Of a DNA stretch of 64,000 bases, positions 17,231-25,022 are shown in pieces. A model generated the notes under the pieces. It did not search any database, had not been told where the DNA came from, and worked only from the letters and a program-made list of their open reading frames with translations. The stretch's first letter is position 1; each line of letters starts with the position of its first letter. Source of the DNA: DATATV01 sp035551355 (GTDB lineage Bacteria > Actinomycetota > Actinomycetes > Mycobacteriales > Pseudonocardiaceae); contig DASZNF010000088.1 in assembly GCA_035551355.1 (NCBI GenBank), positions 1 through 64,000 on the forward strand, written 5' to 3'. The position numbers were made by a program, and so were the translations under genes.

Positions 17231-17977
17231 ATGACCGACCGCTATGAGGGCAAGCGCGTGGTGATCACCGGCGGCACCAGCGGCTTCGGCCTGACCACCG
17301 CGAAACAGCTGGTCAACGGGGGAGCGAGGGTCCTGGTCACCGGCCGATCGACCGACGCGCTGGAAGCCGCGGCCAAGGAACTGGGGGAGCGGGCCAGCGT
17401 GCTGCGCAGCGACGCCGCGTCCCCGGCCGACCTCGAAGAACTAGCCGAACGGGTGAAAACCGATCTCGGTGGGGTTGATCTGCTGTTCGTCAACGCCGGG
17501 GTGACCCGGTTCGTGCCGTTCGAACAGGTCGACGAGGACACCTACGACCGGTTGTTCGACATCAACGCCAAGGGCGCGTACTTCACCGTGCAGAAACTCG
17601 CCCCGCTGATCGTCGACGGCGGCGCGGTGGTGCTGACCACCTCGGTGGCCAACGTGAAGGGCCTGGCCGGGGTGAGCGTGTACTCGGCGAGCAAGGCCGC
17701 GCTGCGCTCCATGGCCCGCACCATTGCCCGCGAGCTCATGCCCCGCAACATCCGGGTCAACGCGGTCACACCCGGCCCGATCGACACCGGCATCCTGGAC
17801 AAGGTCATGCCGGCCGAAGCCGCCGAGCAGACCAAGAACCAGATGCGGGAGAACAACCCGATGAAGCGGTTCGGGCGGCCCGAGGAGATAACCAAGGCCG
17901 TGCTGTTCCTCGGTTTCGACGCCACCTTCACCACCGGAGCCGAACTCGCGGTCGACGGCGGCGCCTCGCAGCTCTAG
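17231..17977 (+). CDS. SDR family oxidoreductase
   Basis: 248 residues, classical short-chain dehydrogenase. Cofactor motif GGTSGFG near residue 14-20, NAG (VNAG) near 90, catalytic YSASK, and the C-terminal FTTGAELAVDGGASQL. ATG at 17231 follows GGGGAGACG; an earlier in-frame start lies inside the operator. Close to the TetR-controlled SDR proteins of actinomycetes that handle aldehydes or quinones. Substrate unknown. Confidence 0.94.
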   Translation: MTDRYEGKRVVITGGTSGFGLTTAKQLVNGGARVLVTGRSTDALEAAAKELGERASVLRSDAASPADLEELAERVKTDLGGVDLLFVNAGVTRFVPFEQVDEDTYDRLFDINAKGAYFTVQKLAPLIVDGGAVVLTTSVANVKGLAGVSVYSASKAALRSMARTIARELMPRNIRVNAVTPGPIDTGILDKVMPAEAAEQTKNQMRENNPMKRFGRPEEITKAVLFLGFDATFTTGAELAVDGGASQL

Positions 17978-18071
17978 TTGCTCGCGGTCCCGTTGTCGGC
18001 CGGTCGCAGCAGGCAGGTCCGGTAGGTAGGCCGGGCTCAGCGATACGGCAGGAGAGCGTTCGATACACCTT

Positions 18072-18099
18072 ACTTAACATAATGTCGCTTATCGGCTAT
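18072..18099 (-). other. dif: dif-like Xer recombination site
   Basis: Read on the minus strand: XerC-type arm ATAGCCGATAA, six-base spacer GCGACA, XerD-type arm TTATGTTAAGT. The XerD-type arm differs from the E. coli dif arm TTATGTTAAAT at one position, and the CCGATAA...ACATTATGT pattern matches the actinobacterial dif form as I recall it at about 24 of 28 positions. It lies in non-coding DNA. I infer the chromosomal dimer-resolution site, which would put the window in the replication terminus region. Confidence 0.75.
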
Positions 18100-18303
18100 A
18101 CGGGATGATCGGCTTTGACCTGGAGAGAGGCGTTTGTGGACTGTTTCGGCAGTGCCGGTGCAGCGTCTCCCGGAGCTGTTGCCCACGTCCTCGTTGGGTC
18201 GCGTGGATTCTCTCGGCCGGGACCGAGACTGCTGGGCGTGGCAGCCGTGGAGGCATGTGCGACCCGAGGGGCCGGCGGGATACCCCAGCTCGGCGGACCC
18301 AAG

Positions 18304-18346
18304 GACTCCACCTAATAACGTCACAGTGACGTTATTAGGTGGAGTC
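18304..18346. repeat. 43-bp perfect palindrome
   Basis: Arms of 21 bases around a single central A at 18325. The left arm contains CCACCTAATAACGTCAC and the right arm its exact complement GTGACGTTATTAGGTGG. It is AT-richer than its surroundings and no T-run follows, so a terminator is not the natural reading. A recombinase, transposase or replication-related site, or a junction of two identical element ends, is possible. Confidence 0.9.
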
Positions 18347-18551
18347 AGCGGACGCTGAAACACTGCGATGCGAAGTTCCCCAGACTGATAAGTCGATCAT
18401 GTGGGCTATCGGCAGCCCGGTCGGCTGGACCAGGCGTCATGATCGCGTCGCGCGCATGTTGTGCATGTGGTGAATCCGGATTCGGGGCCGCGCGGATAAC
18501 GACGGCGGCAGTCGGGCACTCCCCACTCGCCTGACTGACCTCCATCCGGAC

Positions 18552-18583
18552 ATTTCATGCATAACGTGCATTATGCATGAAAT
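18552..18583. other. symmetric 13-6-13 Xer/lox-like site
   Basis: ATTTCATGCATAA (18552-18564) and TTATGCATGAAAT (18571-18583) are perfect inverted arms around the six-base spacer CGTGCA. The inner CATAA/TTATG edges are those of dif sites, and the perfect symmetry suits a single recombinase rather than a XerC/XerD pair. The tyrosine recombinase gene starts 800 bases away. An operator for a dimeric repressor is the alternative. Confidence 0.55.
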
Positions 18584-18611
18584 CGTGAGCAAGATCAACT
18601 TAGCGATTCGC

Positions 18612-18643
18612 GCCTGTCACTGGCGTGCCGAGCCTGTCACTGG
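18612..18643. repeat. 12-bp direct repeat, 20-bp period
   Basis: GCCTGTCACTGG occurs at 18612-18623 and 18632-18643. The 20-bp spacing puts both copies on nearly the same face of the helix, close to the symmetric recombination-like site. They could be accessory protein sites. Confidence 0.6.
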
Positions 18644-18777
18644 GCTGCTCTCCTACTTCCCTGCAGCTTCTCGGGGTGCTGCGGCGCGAGCCGCCGCCGC
18701 GCGGGCCAACCGCATCTTGGGTAGAAACGGCCGCTCCTCTCCCCTGCTGGCTCGGCAACGAGCGGATGCCCACGCTA

Positions 18778-19290
18778 TTAGGGGTTGGTGGGCGCGACTG
18801 TGGGCGTCGTCAGCGGAGCCGAGGTCGTACGGCTGCTTGCCGTCGTGGTCGTGGTGGTCGTCGTGGTGGTGGTTGGCGGGGCGGGATTGGCGGGCGCGGC
18901 AGCGTTGCCCGGTGGCGGGGCGGTCTGGATCCAGCGGGCGTAGCCGTTGTCGTTCTCGCAGGTGATCCGGGCGCCGTTACTGGCCAGCACCGTGCTGCCG
19001 AGTGCCGCCCGCGCGCAGAATTCGCCCGCGCGGTACCGAGTTCGCGCCAGTGGCGCCGCGTTGACCGCCGGCAAGGAAGCGGCCGCCCGGGTGGGATCGG
19101 CCAGGCGGGTGGCGACCGAACCGGTGAACGTCGGACCGGTAGCGGCCGGAGTGGCGCCAATCGCCGGTGCGGCCGTGGTCGTCCGGTTTGGCGACGGGGC
19201 CGGAGTGGTTGCCGCACAAGCGGTCAGGGTGAACAGCGCGCCGAGCGCGATGGCGGCCGCGGCGAGACGAGTGTGAATGACTGCCCCCAA
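18778..19290 (-). CDS. secreted lipoprotein, threonine-rich tail
   Basis: 170 residues with a type II signal (hydrophobic AAAAIALGALFTL then lipobox LTAC, Cys about residue 25). A central domain has the paired cysteines EFCARAALGS and RITCENDNGYARW, a pattern seen in small cell-wall-associated proteins. The tail is a run of eleven threonines within prolines. The TTG at 19290 is the only start that includes the whole signal. Function unknown; divergent from the recombinase gene. Confidence 0.75.
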   Translation of the reverse strand: MGAVIHTRLAAAAIALGALFTLTACAATTPAPSPNRTTTAAPAIGATPAATGPTFTGSVATRLADPTRAAASLPAVNAAPLARTRYRAGEFCARAALGSTVLASNGARITCENDNGYARWIQTAPPPGNAAAPANPAPPTTTTTTTTTTTASSRTTSAPLTTPTVAPTNP

Positions 19291-19382
19291 GTCGCACGAA
19301 TGTGGCGTTGGGACAGTCGGCTTGCGGCGCCCGAGTGTTGCCGGCGCGGCGGTTGTCGTACCTGTGCGGTATCAAGATCGAC

Positions 19383-20363
19383 ATGTTGGTGATGGACGCG
19401 CAGCGGGCCTTTTTCGCGGCTCGGCGCCCGCGGAAGGACTCTCCGCACACGACCGCGGCCTACCGGCGCGATCTGGCCGGGCTGACCACCCTGCTGGCCG
19501 ACGAACTCGGGCAGCAGGCCGAGTTCCTGTCCGTCGCGGACATCACGGTGAACGCCCTGCGGGCCGCGTTCGGCGCGTTCGCCGACCAGCATGCCAAGAG
19601 TTCCGTGTTGCGGGCCTGGTCGACCTGGAACCAGTTCCTGACCTTCTGCGTGTGCGACGGGCTGTTGCCGGGCAATCCGATGGTCGCGGTGGCCCGGCCC
19701 AAGCCCCCTCCCCTGTCCCCCAAGCCGCTGCGTGGGGAGGACACCCCCGAACGCCTGCTGGCCGCGGTCGCGGGCGGAGCGAGCCGGGCTCGGCGGCCGT
19801 GGCCGGAGCGGGATCTGCTGGTGATCGCGTTGGGGCTGGTCGCGGGGCTGCGATCGGCGGAGATCCGGGCGTTGCACATCGGATCGCTGGCCGGGCGGAC
19901 CGGCGAGATGCGATTGCATGTGCGGGGCAAGGGCAATCAGGACCGGTCGATTCCGGTGCAGCCGGCCATGGAGCGGATCGTGGCGAGTTATCTGGCCTCG
20001 TGCCGGGAGCGGTTCGCGGGGCAGCGGTTCGGGCGGTCGGCGGCGCTGGTGCGGGATCATGAGGGCGAGCCGATCGGGCGGGGTGCGCTGGATTACCTGG
20101 TGAAGTGTTGTTACCGATGGGCTGGGCTACACGATCGGGTGCCTTCGGGGGCGAGTCTGCACGCGTTGCGGCACACCTTCGCCACCCGGCTGGCCGAGGA
20201 CGGGGCGTCCGCGTCGGAGATCATGGCGCTGCTGGGGCACGCGAGCCTGGCCACCAGCCAGAACTACATCGAGGCCACCGGGCGGGAGCAGCGGGCGGCG
20301 GTGGCCAGTAACCGCACCTACGGCACCCTGAACCAGCTGACCGCGCTACCCGACCGGTCGTGA
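19383..20363 (+). CDS. tyrosine recombinase, XerC/D-like
   Basis: 326 residues with both parts of a Xer-type recombinase. N-terminal SAM-like DNA-binding domain (about 1-110, SPHTTAAYRRDLAGLTTLL). Catalytic domain with R157 (AGLRSAEI), K183 (RGKGN), H260 and R263 (HALRHTFAT), H286 (LLGHASLA) and nucleophile Y295 (NYIEA): all six are present. It starts at ATG 19383; an earlier GTG at 19302 would overlap the lipoprotein promoter. No excisionase or other phage gene is near. It could act on the dif-like or symmetric site upstream. Confidence 0.92.
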   Translation: MLVMDAQRAFFAARRPRKDSPHTTAAYRRDLAGLTTLLADELGQQAEFLSVADITVNALRAAFGAFADQHAKSSVLRAWSTWNQFLTFCVCDGLLPGNPMVAVARPKPPPLSPKPLRGEDTPERLLAAVAGGASRARRPWPERDLLVIALGLVAGLRSAEIRALHIGSLAGRTGEMRLHVRGKGNQDRSIPVQPAMERIVASYLASCRERFAGQRFGRSAALVRDHEGEPIGRGALDYLVKCCYRWAGLHDRVPSGASLHALRHTFATRLAEDGASASEIMALLGHASLATSQNYIEATGREQRAAVASNRTYGTLNQLTALPDRS

Positions 20364-20392
20364 GGAGCTACCCGGCCGGTCCCGGAGCCGGT

Positions 20393-20854
20393 TCAGCGCA
20401 GGCGTTCCAGGTCGCGGGCGGTGTTGACCAGTTCGTCGGCCAGTTTGCGCAGTTCGTGTCCTTCCGCGCCGTCGTCGACGGCGGTGACCACGTCCTCGGC
20501 GGCGCAGCGGAGTTGGAACAGGCGGTCCTGGAGGTCGGCCAGTTCGGTGGCGGAGAGCACCACGGCGTCCTCGGGCAGTCCGCCGCGCTGCACGGCGGTG
20601 CGGCGTTCGTAGGCGCGTTGCCGGCAGGGCTGGGCGCAGTAGCGGCGTGGCCGGCCGACCACGCGGCCCTCGTCGGGCAGGCGGCGTCCGCACCAGGCGC
20701 AGTGGCGTGGTTCGCCACCGAATGTCCGTCGGGGTCCGATTCGGTCGGTTCCGGCAGGCTGGGGATCGTTGCTGCGCACCACGGCATCATGCCTGTCCGC
20801 CGGTCCGGGTTGGACGGCGACACCCTGTCTGTCTGCCGGTGTGGTGCCGGTCAT
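20393..20854 (-). CDS. zinc-ribbon plus coiled-coil small protein
   Basis: About 153 residues. A treble-clef-like zinc motif HCAWCGRRLP...GRPRRYCAQPCRQRAYERR (about 51-85) is followed by a helical region (VVLSATELADLQDRLFQL and the rest to the C-terminus) likely to form a coiled coil. The first 45 residues are poorly ordered, and an internal GTG would also be a plausible start. The same GRPRRYC-x3-CRQRAYE core occurs in small actinobacterial proteins of unknown function. It converges on the recombinase. Confidence 0.75.
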   Translation of the reverse strand: MTGTTPADRQGVAVQPGPADRHDAVVRSNDPQPAGTDRIGPRRTFGGEPRHCAWCGRRLPDEGRVVGRPRRYCAQPCRQRAYERRTAVQRGGLPEDAVVLSATELADLQDRLFQLRCAAEDVVTAVDDGAEGHELRKLADELVNTARDLERLR

Positions 20855-20898
20855 CGCAAAGCCATGTGAATTACACCGGGATTGGGGACACTGGCGGG

Positions 20899-21684
20899 AT
20901 GCACGAGCGGCATCCGTATCTGTCCGGTCCGTACCCTCGGGCGTTCGCGCACCGCGGTTGGCATGTGGGTGACCTGGCCGGGTTGGAGAACTCGCGGGGT
21001 GCGTTCCACCAGGCGGTGGCGGAGGGCTACCGGTACATCGAGACCGATGTGCACGCCACGTCGGACGGTGTGGTGGTGATGCACCATGACGCCACGTTGG
21101 AGCGCACCACAGATGGGCGGGGCGCGGTGGCGGAGTTGCCGTGGTCGATGGTGTCGGGGGCGCGGGTCGGCGGTCGGGAGCCGGTGTGCCGGTTGGACGA
21201 GCTGCTGGAGGAGTTGCCCACGGCGTTGTTGAACATCGATGTGAAGGCGGATTCGGCGGTCGAGCCGGTGGTGGCGACGCTGCGTCGGTGCGGTGCGTTG
21301 GGCCGGGTGTGTCTGGCGTCGTTCTCGGACGCGCGGTTGGCGCGGTTGCGGAAGTTGGGCGGGCCGGGGTTGCTGACCTCGATGGGGCCGAAGTCGGTGG
21401 CCGCGTTGTGGGCGGCGGGTCAGACCGGGGTGTCGGTGCTGGCCGGGTTGTCGCGGGGGCGGATGGCGCAGGTTCCGGTGCGGCAGGGGCCGTTGCGGGT
21501 GGTGTCGCCGGGGTTGTTGAAGGTGGCGCGGCGGTCGGGTGTGGAGGTGCATGTGTGGACGGTGGACGAGCCGTCCCGGATGGCGGCTTTGCTGGATGTG
21601 GGGGTGGACGGGTTGGTGACCGACCGGCCGGATCTGCTGCGGGATGTGTTGCGGGCGCGGGGTTGCTGGTCCGAGCGCGTCTGA
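20899..21684 (+). CDS. glpQ: glycerophosphodiester phosphodiesterase
   Basis: 261 residues of the GDPD TIM barrel. Catalytic motif AFAHRGW near residue 16, metal ligands in YIETDVHATSDG, the general acid in VVMHHDATLERTTDG, and the late VHVWTVDEPSRM. It hydrolyses glycerophosphodiesters to glycerol 3-phosphate and an alcohol. No signal peptide, so it is cytosolic. ATG at 20899 with GCGGG just before; the long upstream open frame overlaps the divergent zinc-ribbon gene. Codon thirds are strikingly G-rich compared with genes left of 18 kb. Confidence 0.93.
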   Translation: MHERHPYLSGPYPRAFAHRGWHVGDLAGLENSRGAFHQAVAEGYRYIETDVHATSDGVVVMHHDATLERTTDGRGAVAELPWSMVSGARVGGREPVCRLDELLEELPTALLNIDVKADSAVEPVVATLRRCGALGRVCLASFSDARLARLRKLGGPGLLTSMGPKSVAALWAAGQTGVSVLAGLSRGRMAQVPVRQGPLRVVSPGLLKVARRSGVEVHVWTVDEPSRMAALLDVGVDGLVTDRPDLLRDVLRARGCWSERV

Positions 21685-21697
21685 GAACCATGCGGGG

Positions 21698-22363
21698 TCA
21701 GGGTTTGGGGGCTTTGCCCTGCCAGGCGGCTTTCCAGGTTTGGGGGCCGAGCAGGCCGGAGTCCTTGATGCCGTTGGCTCGTTGCAGGGCGAGTACTGCG
21801 GTGCGGGTTTTGGCGCCGTAGCAGCCGGTGCCGTCGAAGGCGAAGCCGTAGGCGTTCATGCGCAGTTGCCATACGCGCAGGGCGGGGGCGCAGTCGCCGT
21901 AGTTGTAGACCTTGCCGGGCCAGGCGGGTGTGGTGGCGGTGCCGCCGATGCTCGCGGCCTGGGCGTAGGTGGGGACGCGGTGGCTGGCGGCGTCGCGGTC
22001 GGCGCGCAGGTGCAGGCTGGCGGCGCAGGTCCAGGGTTGCCAGCCGCGCATGCGGTAGAGGTAGAGGGCGCGGTAGTCCTGTTCGGCTGGGCTGGCCTGG
22101 TTGGGGCGGCCGGTGCCGCCGATGCTGTGCCAGGTGGCGAGGTCGAACTGGTAGGCGCCGAAGTAGTGGCCGCTGGCCGAGACGGCGGCGTAGTTGTCGC
22201 CGGATTCGCAGTTGCGCAGTTGGGCCCAGACGTTGGGGGCGGGGTCGGCGGCGGCGGTGGCGTGGGTGAGGGCGGTGGTGGTGAGTTGCAGGCCGGCGGC
22301 CAGGGCGGTCAGGACGAGCAGGCGGGCCGCGGGTCTGCCGAGTCGGCGGATGATCGTCAGCAT
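21698..22363 (-). CDS. Rpf-like transglycosylase with PG-binding domain
   Basis: 221 residues. Signal peptide (about 1-44, ends ATAAA), then the resuscitation-promoting-factor domain VWAQLRNCESGDNYAAVSAS (catalytic E in CESGDNY), with GAYQFDLATWHSIGGTG and WQPWTCAA. The C-terminal half is a peptidoglycan-binding domain (PALRVWQLRMNAYGF, GVFGAKT-like GCYGAKTRTAVLALQRANGI). It cleaves peptidoglycan glycan strands outside the cell and promotes growth resumption in relatives. It converges on the GDPD gene with a 13-bp gap. Confidence 0.93.
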   Translation of the reverse strand: MLTIIRRLGRPAARLLVLTALAAGLQLTTTALTHATAAADPAPNVWAQLRNCESGDNYAAVSASGHYFGAYQFDLATWHSIGGTGRPNQASPAEQDYRALYLYRMRGWQPWTCAASLHLRADRDAASHRVPTYAQAASIGGTATTPAWPGKVYNYGDCAPALRVWQLRMNAYGFAFDGTGCYGAKTRTAVLALQRANGIKDSGLLGPQTWKAAWQGKAPKP

Positions 22364-22639
22364 GCTCGGACGGTATGCAACGGCCTCACCAGCCACAACT
22401 TCAACTGCGAAATCTCCAGTATCAGTTATCCCCCGTGTGGGTGGGCGCGTCGACACGCCGATGGTTGGGCGTGGTTTTTTCGGCGTGGTGTTCGAACGGG
22501 TGCGCCGGTTGTCCGCTCAGCGGAGGAGTGAACGTTGGGCATCAACTCGGGCGGTTGGGGCACTTCGGATAGTCCGGGGCCGTTAGAGTCCGTGGTCTCC
22601 CGGTCCGTTGGATGGGCCGGGCGGGAAGGGCGGGCGCAG

Positions 22640-24025
22640 GTGCAGGACGCAGACGGACCCTCGATCTCGGGCGCGGAGCTGCGGCGGCAGCGGCGGGCCT
22701 GGTACGCCTACGGGTGGGCGGCGCACAGCTTCGAGACGACGGTCATCGTCGTGTTCATGAGCCGCTACTTGCCTGCGGTCGCGGAGAACGCGGTGGGCAA
22801 GAACGGCCGGTTGCATGTGCTGGGCATCCCGATCGCGCCGCAGTCGCTGTTCGCCTACGAGGTGTCGTTCTGCGCGATCGTGCTGATCTTCCTGATGCCG
22901 ATCGTGGGCGCGCTGGCCGACCGGACCGGCCGCAAGCGCGAGTTGATGCTGGGGTTCGGGTATGTGGGCGCGTTGTGTTCGGTGGCGATGTGGTTCGTCT
23001 CCGGCTCGGACTGGGCGCTCGGCTCGATCCTGTTGATCGTCGGCTATCTGACGTACACCTGTGCGAATGTGGTGTTCAATTCTTTTCTGCCGGATCTGGC
23101 GGCGGCGAATGAGCGGGACAAGGTGTCCTCGGTGGGGTGGGCGCTGGGTTATGTCGGCGGCGGGATTCTGCTGGCACTGAATTTCGTGGTGAGTTTCCTG
23201 ATCTCCGACCAGACGCTGGTGGCGCGGATCTCGCTGTGCTCGGCCGGGGTGTGGTGGGCGTTGTTCGCGTTGGTGCCGTTGCGGATTCTGCGCAACGCGC
23301 CGCGCGTGGTCGAGCAGCGGGCGCCGGTGACCGGGTCGGTGGTGACCGCGGGTTTCCGGCAGCTGGGTGACACGCTGAAGCATTTGCGGTTGTTCCCGTT
23401 GACGATCCTGTTCCTGGTCGCCTATTTGGTGTACTACGACGGGATCAACACGGTCATCACGTTGGCCGCCGATTATGGTCAGAACGCGTTGAAGCTGGGT
23501 CAGACGACATTGTTGTCGGCGATTCTGATCGTGCAGTTCGCGGCGTTCGGCGGCGCGTTGTGGCTGGGGCGGCTGGCCGACCGGTTCGGCGCGAAGCGGG
23601 TGATCGGCTACAGCCTGATCGTGTGGATCGGCGTCGTGGTGGCGGCGTACTTCCTGCAGGCGGGCAGCGCGGTGGAGTTCTACCTGCTGGCGTTGGTGCT
23701 GTCGGTGGTGATGGGCGGCACGCAGGCGCTGTCCCGGTCGTTGTTCTCCAGCATGATCCCGGCGGGCAAGGAGGCGGAGTACTTCAGCCTGTACGAGATC
23801 TCCAGTTCGGGTTCCAGCGCCCTGGGGCCGTTGGTGTACGGGCTGGCGTTGCAGGAGACCGGCAGCTACCGGGTGGCGATCTTCTCGTTGATCGTGTTCT
23901 TCGTGATCGGCCTTGGCCTGCTGGTGCCGTTGAACGTGAAGCGGGCGATCGCCGCGTCGGGCAACGCGTTGCCCAGGAGTCTGGGTGGTCCCGTGGAGGT
24001 GGCTTCGGACGCGGCGGCCGCCTGA
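22640..24025 (+). CDS. MFS transporter, UMF1 family
   Basis: 461 residues with about 12 membrane helices. It begins near ELRRQRRAWYAYGWAAHSFETTVIVVFMSRYL, the hallmark N-terminus of UMF1/Atg22-like permeases, and carries PIVGALADRTGRKRE (MFS loop 2-3) and WLGRLADRFGAKRV. GTG at 22640 with GGAAGGG matches family length. A TTG at 22535 behind GGAGGAG would add 35 residues and cannot be excluded. Substrate unknown. Codon use is G-rich like GDPD. Confidence 0.92.
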   Translation: MQDADGPSISGAELRRQRRAWYAYGWAAHSFETTVIVVFMSRYLPAVAENAVGKNGRLHVLGIPIAPQSLFAYEVSFCAIVLIFLMPIVGALADRTGRKRELMLGFGYVGALCSVAMWFVSGSDWALGSILLIVGYLTYTCANVVFNSFLPDLAAANERDKVSSVGWALGYVGGGILLALNFVVSFLISDQTLVARISLCSAGVWWALFALVPLRILRNAPRVVEQRAPVTGSVVTAGFRQLGDTLKHLRLFPLTILFLVAYLVYYDGINTVITLAADYGQNALKLGQTTLLSAILIVQFAAFGGALWLGRLADRFGAKRVIGYSLIVWIGVVVAAYFLQAGSAVEFYLLALVLSVVMGGTQALSRSLFSSMIPAGKEAEYFSLYEISSSGSSALGPLVYGLALQETGSYRVAIFSLIVFFVIGLGLLVPLNVKRAIAASGNALPRSLGGPVEVASDAAAA

Positions 24026-24141
24026 GCCGCTTGTGCCCTGCTCCCCTGCCCTGCTCCCCCGGGCGCACCGGTTCCACGGCGAGTCGCGGCCACTGGCGGC
24101 CGGGGTGCGGCTGTTGAGCTTCCTGCGGTAGGGGCGGCTGG

Positions 24142-24711
24142 TCAGAGCAGGTCGAGGGTGGTGTCCAGGATCTGGCGCAGTTCATCGGGGTCACGGCCGG
24201 TGCGGGCGAGCAGGCGCAGGCCGTTGATGGTGTTCATCAGCATGGCGGCCAGGGCGGCGGGGTCGCGGCCTGCGGTGATCTCGCCGGTGAGACTGCCCTC
24301 CTCGATCAGCGCGCGCAGGGTGTCGCGCAGCCGGTCGAACATGCGGCGCACGAGTTCGGCCGCGGCTTCGTCGGTGGCGGCGAGTTCGACGGCGGTGTTG
24401 ACCGCGAAGCAGCCGGCCTGGTCGTCGGTGGCCAGGTAGGGCTGCACGGCGGCGCGGATGCGGTCGCGCACCGGGCCCGTTTGGGTGGTCAACGCGTCGG
24501 TGAGCTTGCTGGCCTCATGATCGTGGTACCTGGCCAGTGTGGCGATGAACAGGCCGTATTTGCTGCCGAAGGCGTTGTACAGGCTGCCGGCGCCGATGCC
24601 GAGATGATCGGCCAGCTGCCGTGGTGAGGTGGGGTTGTAGCCGTTGCGCCAGAACAGGGTCATAGCGCGGTCGACCGCGGTGTCCAAGTCGAAGGCTCTG
24701 GGCCGTGCCAC
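24142..24711 (-). CDS. TetR family regulator
   Basis: 189 residues, GTG start. Helix-turn-helix AVDRAMTLFWRNGYNPTSPRQLADHLGIGAGSLYNAFGSKYGLF (in segments over 10-55) is of the AcrR/YvdT-like group, with LYNAFGSK. The C-terminal domain has the D-x-GC pattern TDDQAGCFAVNTAVELA found in reactive-electrophile sensors of the NemR type. It converges on the MFS gene; the target is not evident. Confidence 0.92.
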   Translation of the reverse strand: MARPRAFDLDTAVDRAMTLFWRNGYNPTSPRQLADHLGIGAGSLYNAFGSKYGLFIATLARYHDHEASKLTDALTTQTGPVRDRIRAAVQPYLATDDQAGCFAVNTAVELAATDEAAAELVRRMFDRLRDTLRALIEEGSLTGEITAGRDPAALAAMLMNTINGLRLLARTGRDPDELRQILDTTLDLL

Positions 24712-24939
24712 CTGCGCGACGCTAGCGTATTCTGTAGTCAGGATTCAAGTATGGGTCGGGGCAGGTCACCGGAAGATCACAAGTTGCATCGCCAAGGTTG
24801 CTGTCATACCGCCAATAGGGTGATCTGCGTCATCTACTGGGCGATAACGCGTCATGTTGCCAATCCGAACCCCTCTCAGAAGAGGAACACTCGTTATCAA
24901 GTGAAACTACTCACGGAGTGCGACTGAATCGATGAGTCG
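24712..24939. other. upstream region of rbpA
   Basis: Non-coding gap between the divergent TetR and rbpA genes, AT-richer than average. A small CCTCT...AGAGG hairpin lies near 24875-24890. No other gene-like frame was seen; it probably carries further rbpA promoters and the TetR promoter. Confidence 0.5.
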
Positions 24940-24965
24940 GGAATCGTCTCGCTACCCCGAACGTT
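24940..24965 (+). promoter_or_regulatory. sigma-R-type promoter for rbpA
   Basis: GGAAT at 24940-24944, exactly 18 bases, then GTT at 24963-24965. This is the thiol-stress sigma-R/SigH consensus. It lies 57 bases before the rbpA ATG. rbpA is a known sigma-R target in Streptomyces, so the match is biologically expected. Confidence 0.75.
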
Positions 24966-25022
24966 GCAGTCAGTGAGCACGAATTGGGCGTACGCCCCTG
25001 AGCCGAGCGAAAGGACACCGCC

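Larger units (their letters stand above)
17978..18777. other. 800-bp gene-free segment with recombination-like sites
   Basis: From the SDR stop to the lipoprotein stop no frame on either strand has a ribosome site, a domain or natural codon use. The segment is less GC-rich than its surroundings in places and holds the dif-like site, the 43-bp palindrome, the symmetric 32-bp site and the direct repeat listed separately. No tRNA cloverleaf was recognised. Confidence 0.7.

Noticed and set aside
18304..18346. 43-bp palindrome as a simple terminator
   Set aside because: No loop and no T-run; the nearest gene end is more than 300 bp away on either side.
18573..18965. Possible gene starting inside the symmetric site
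   Set aside because: No ribosome site, arginine/serine-rich low-quality translation, and its second half is antisense to the lipoprotein, which has a proper lipobox.
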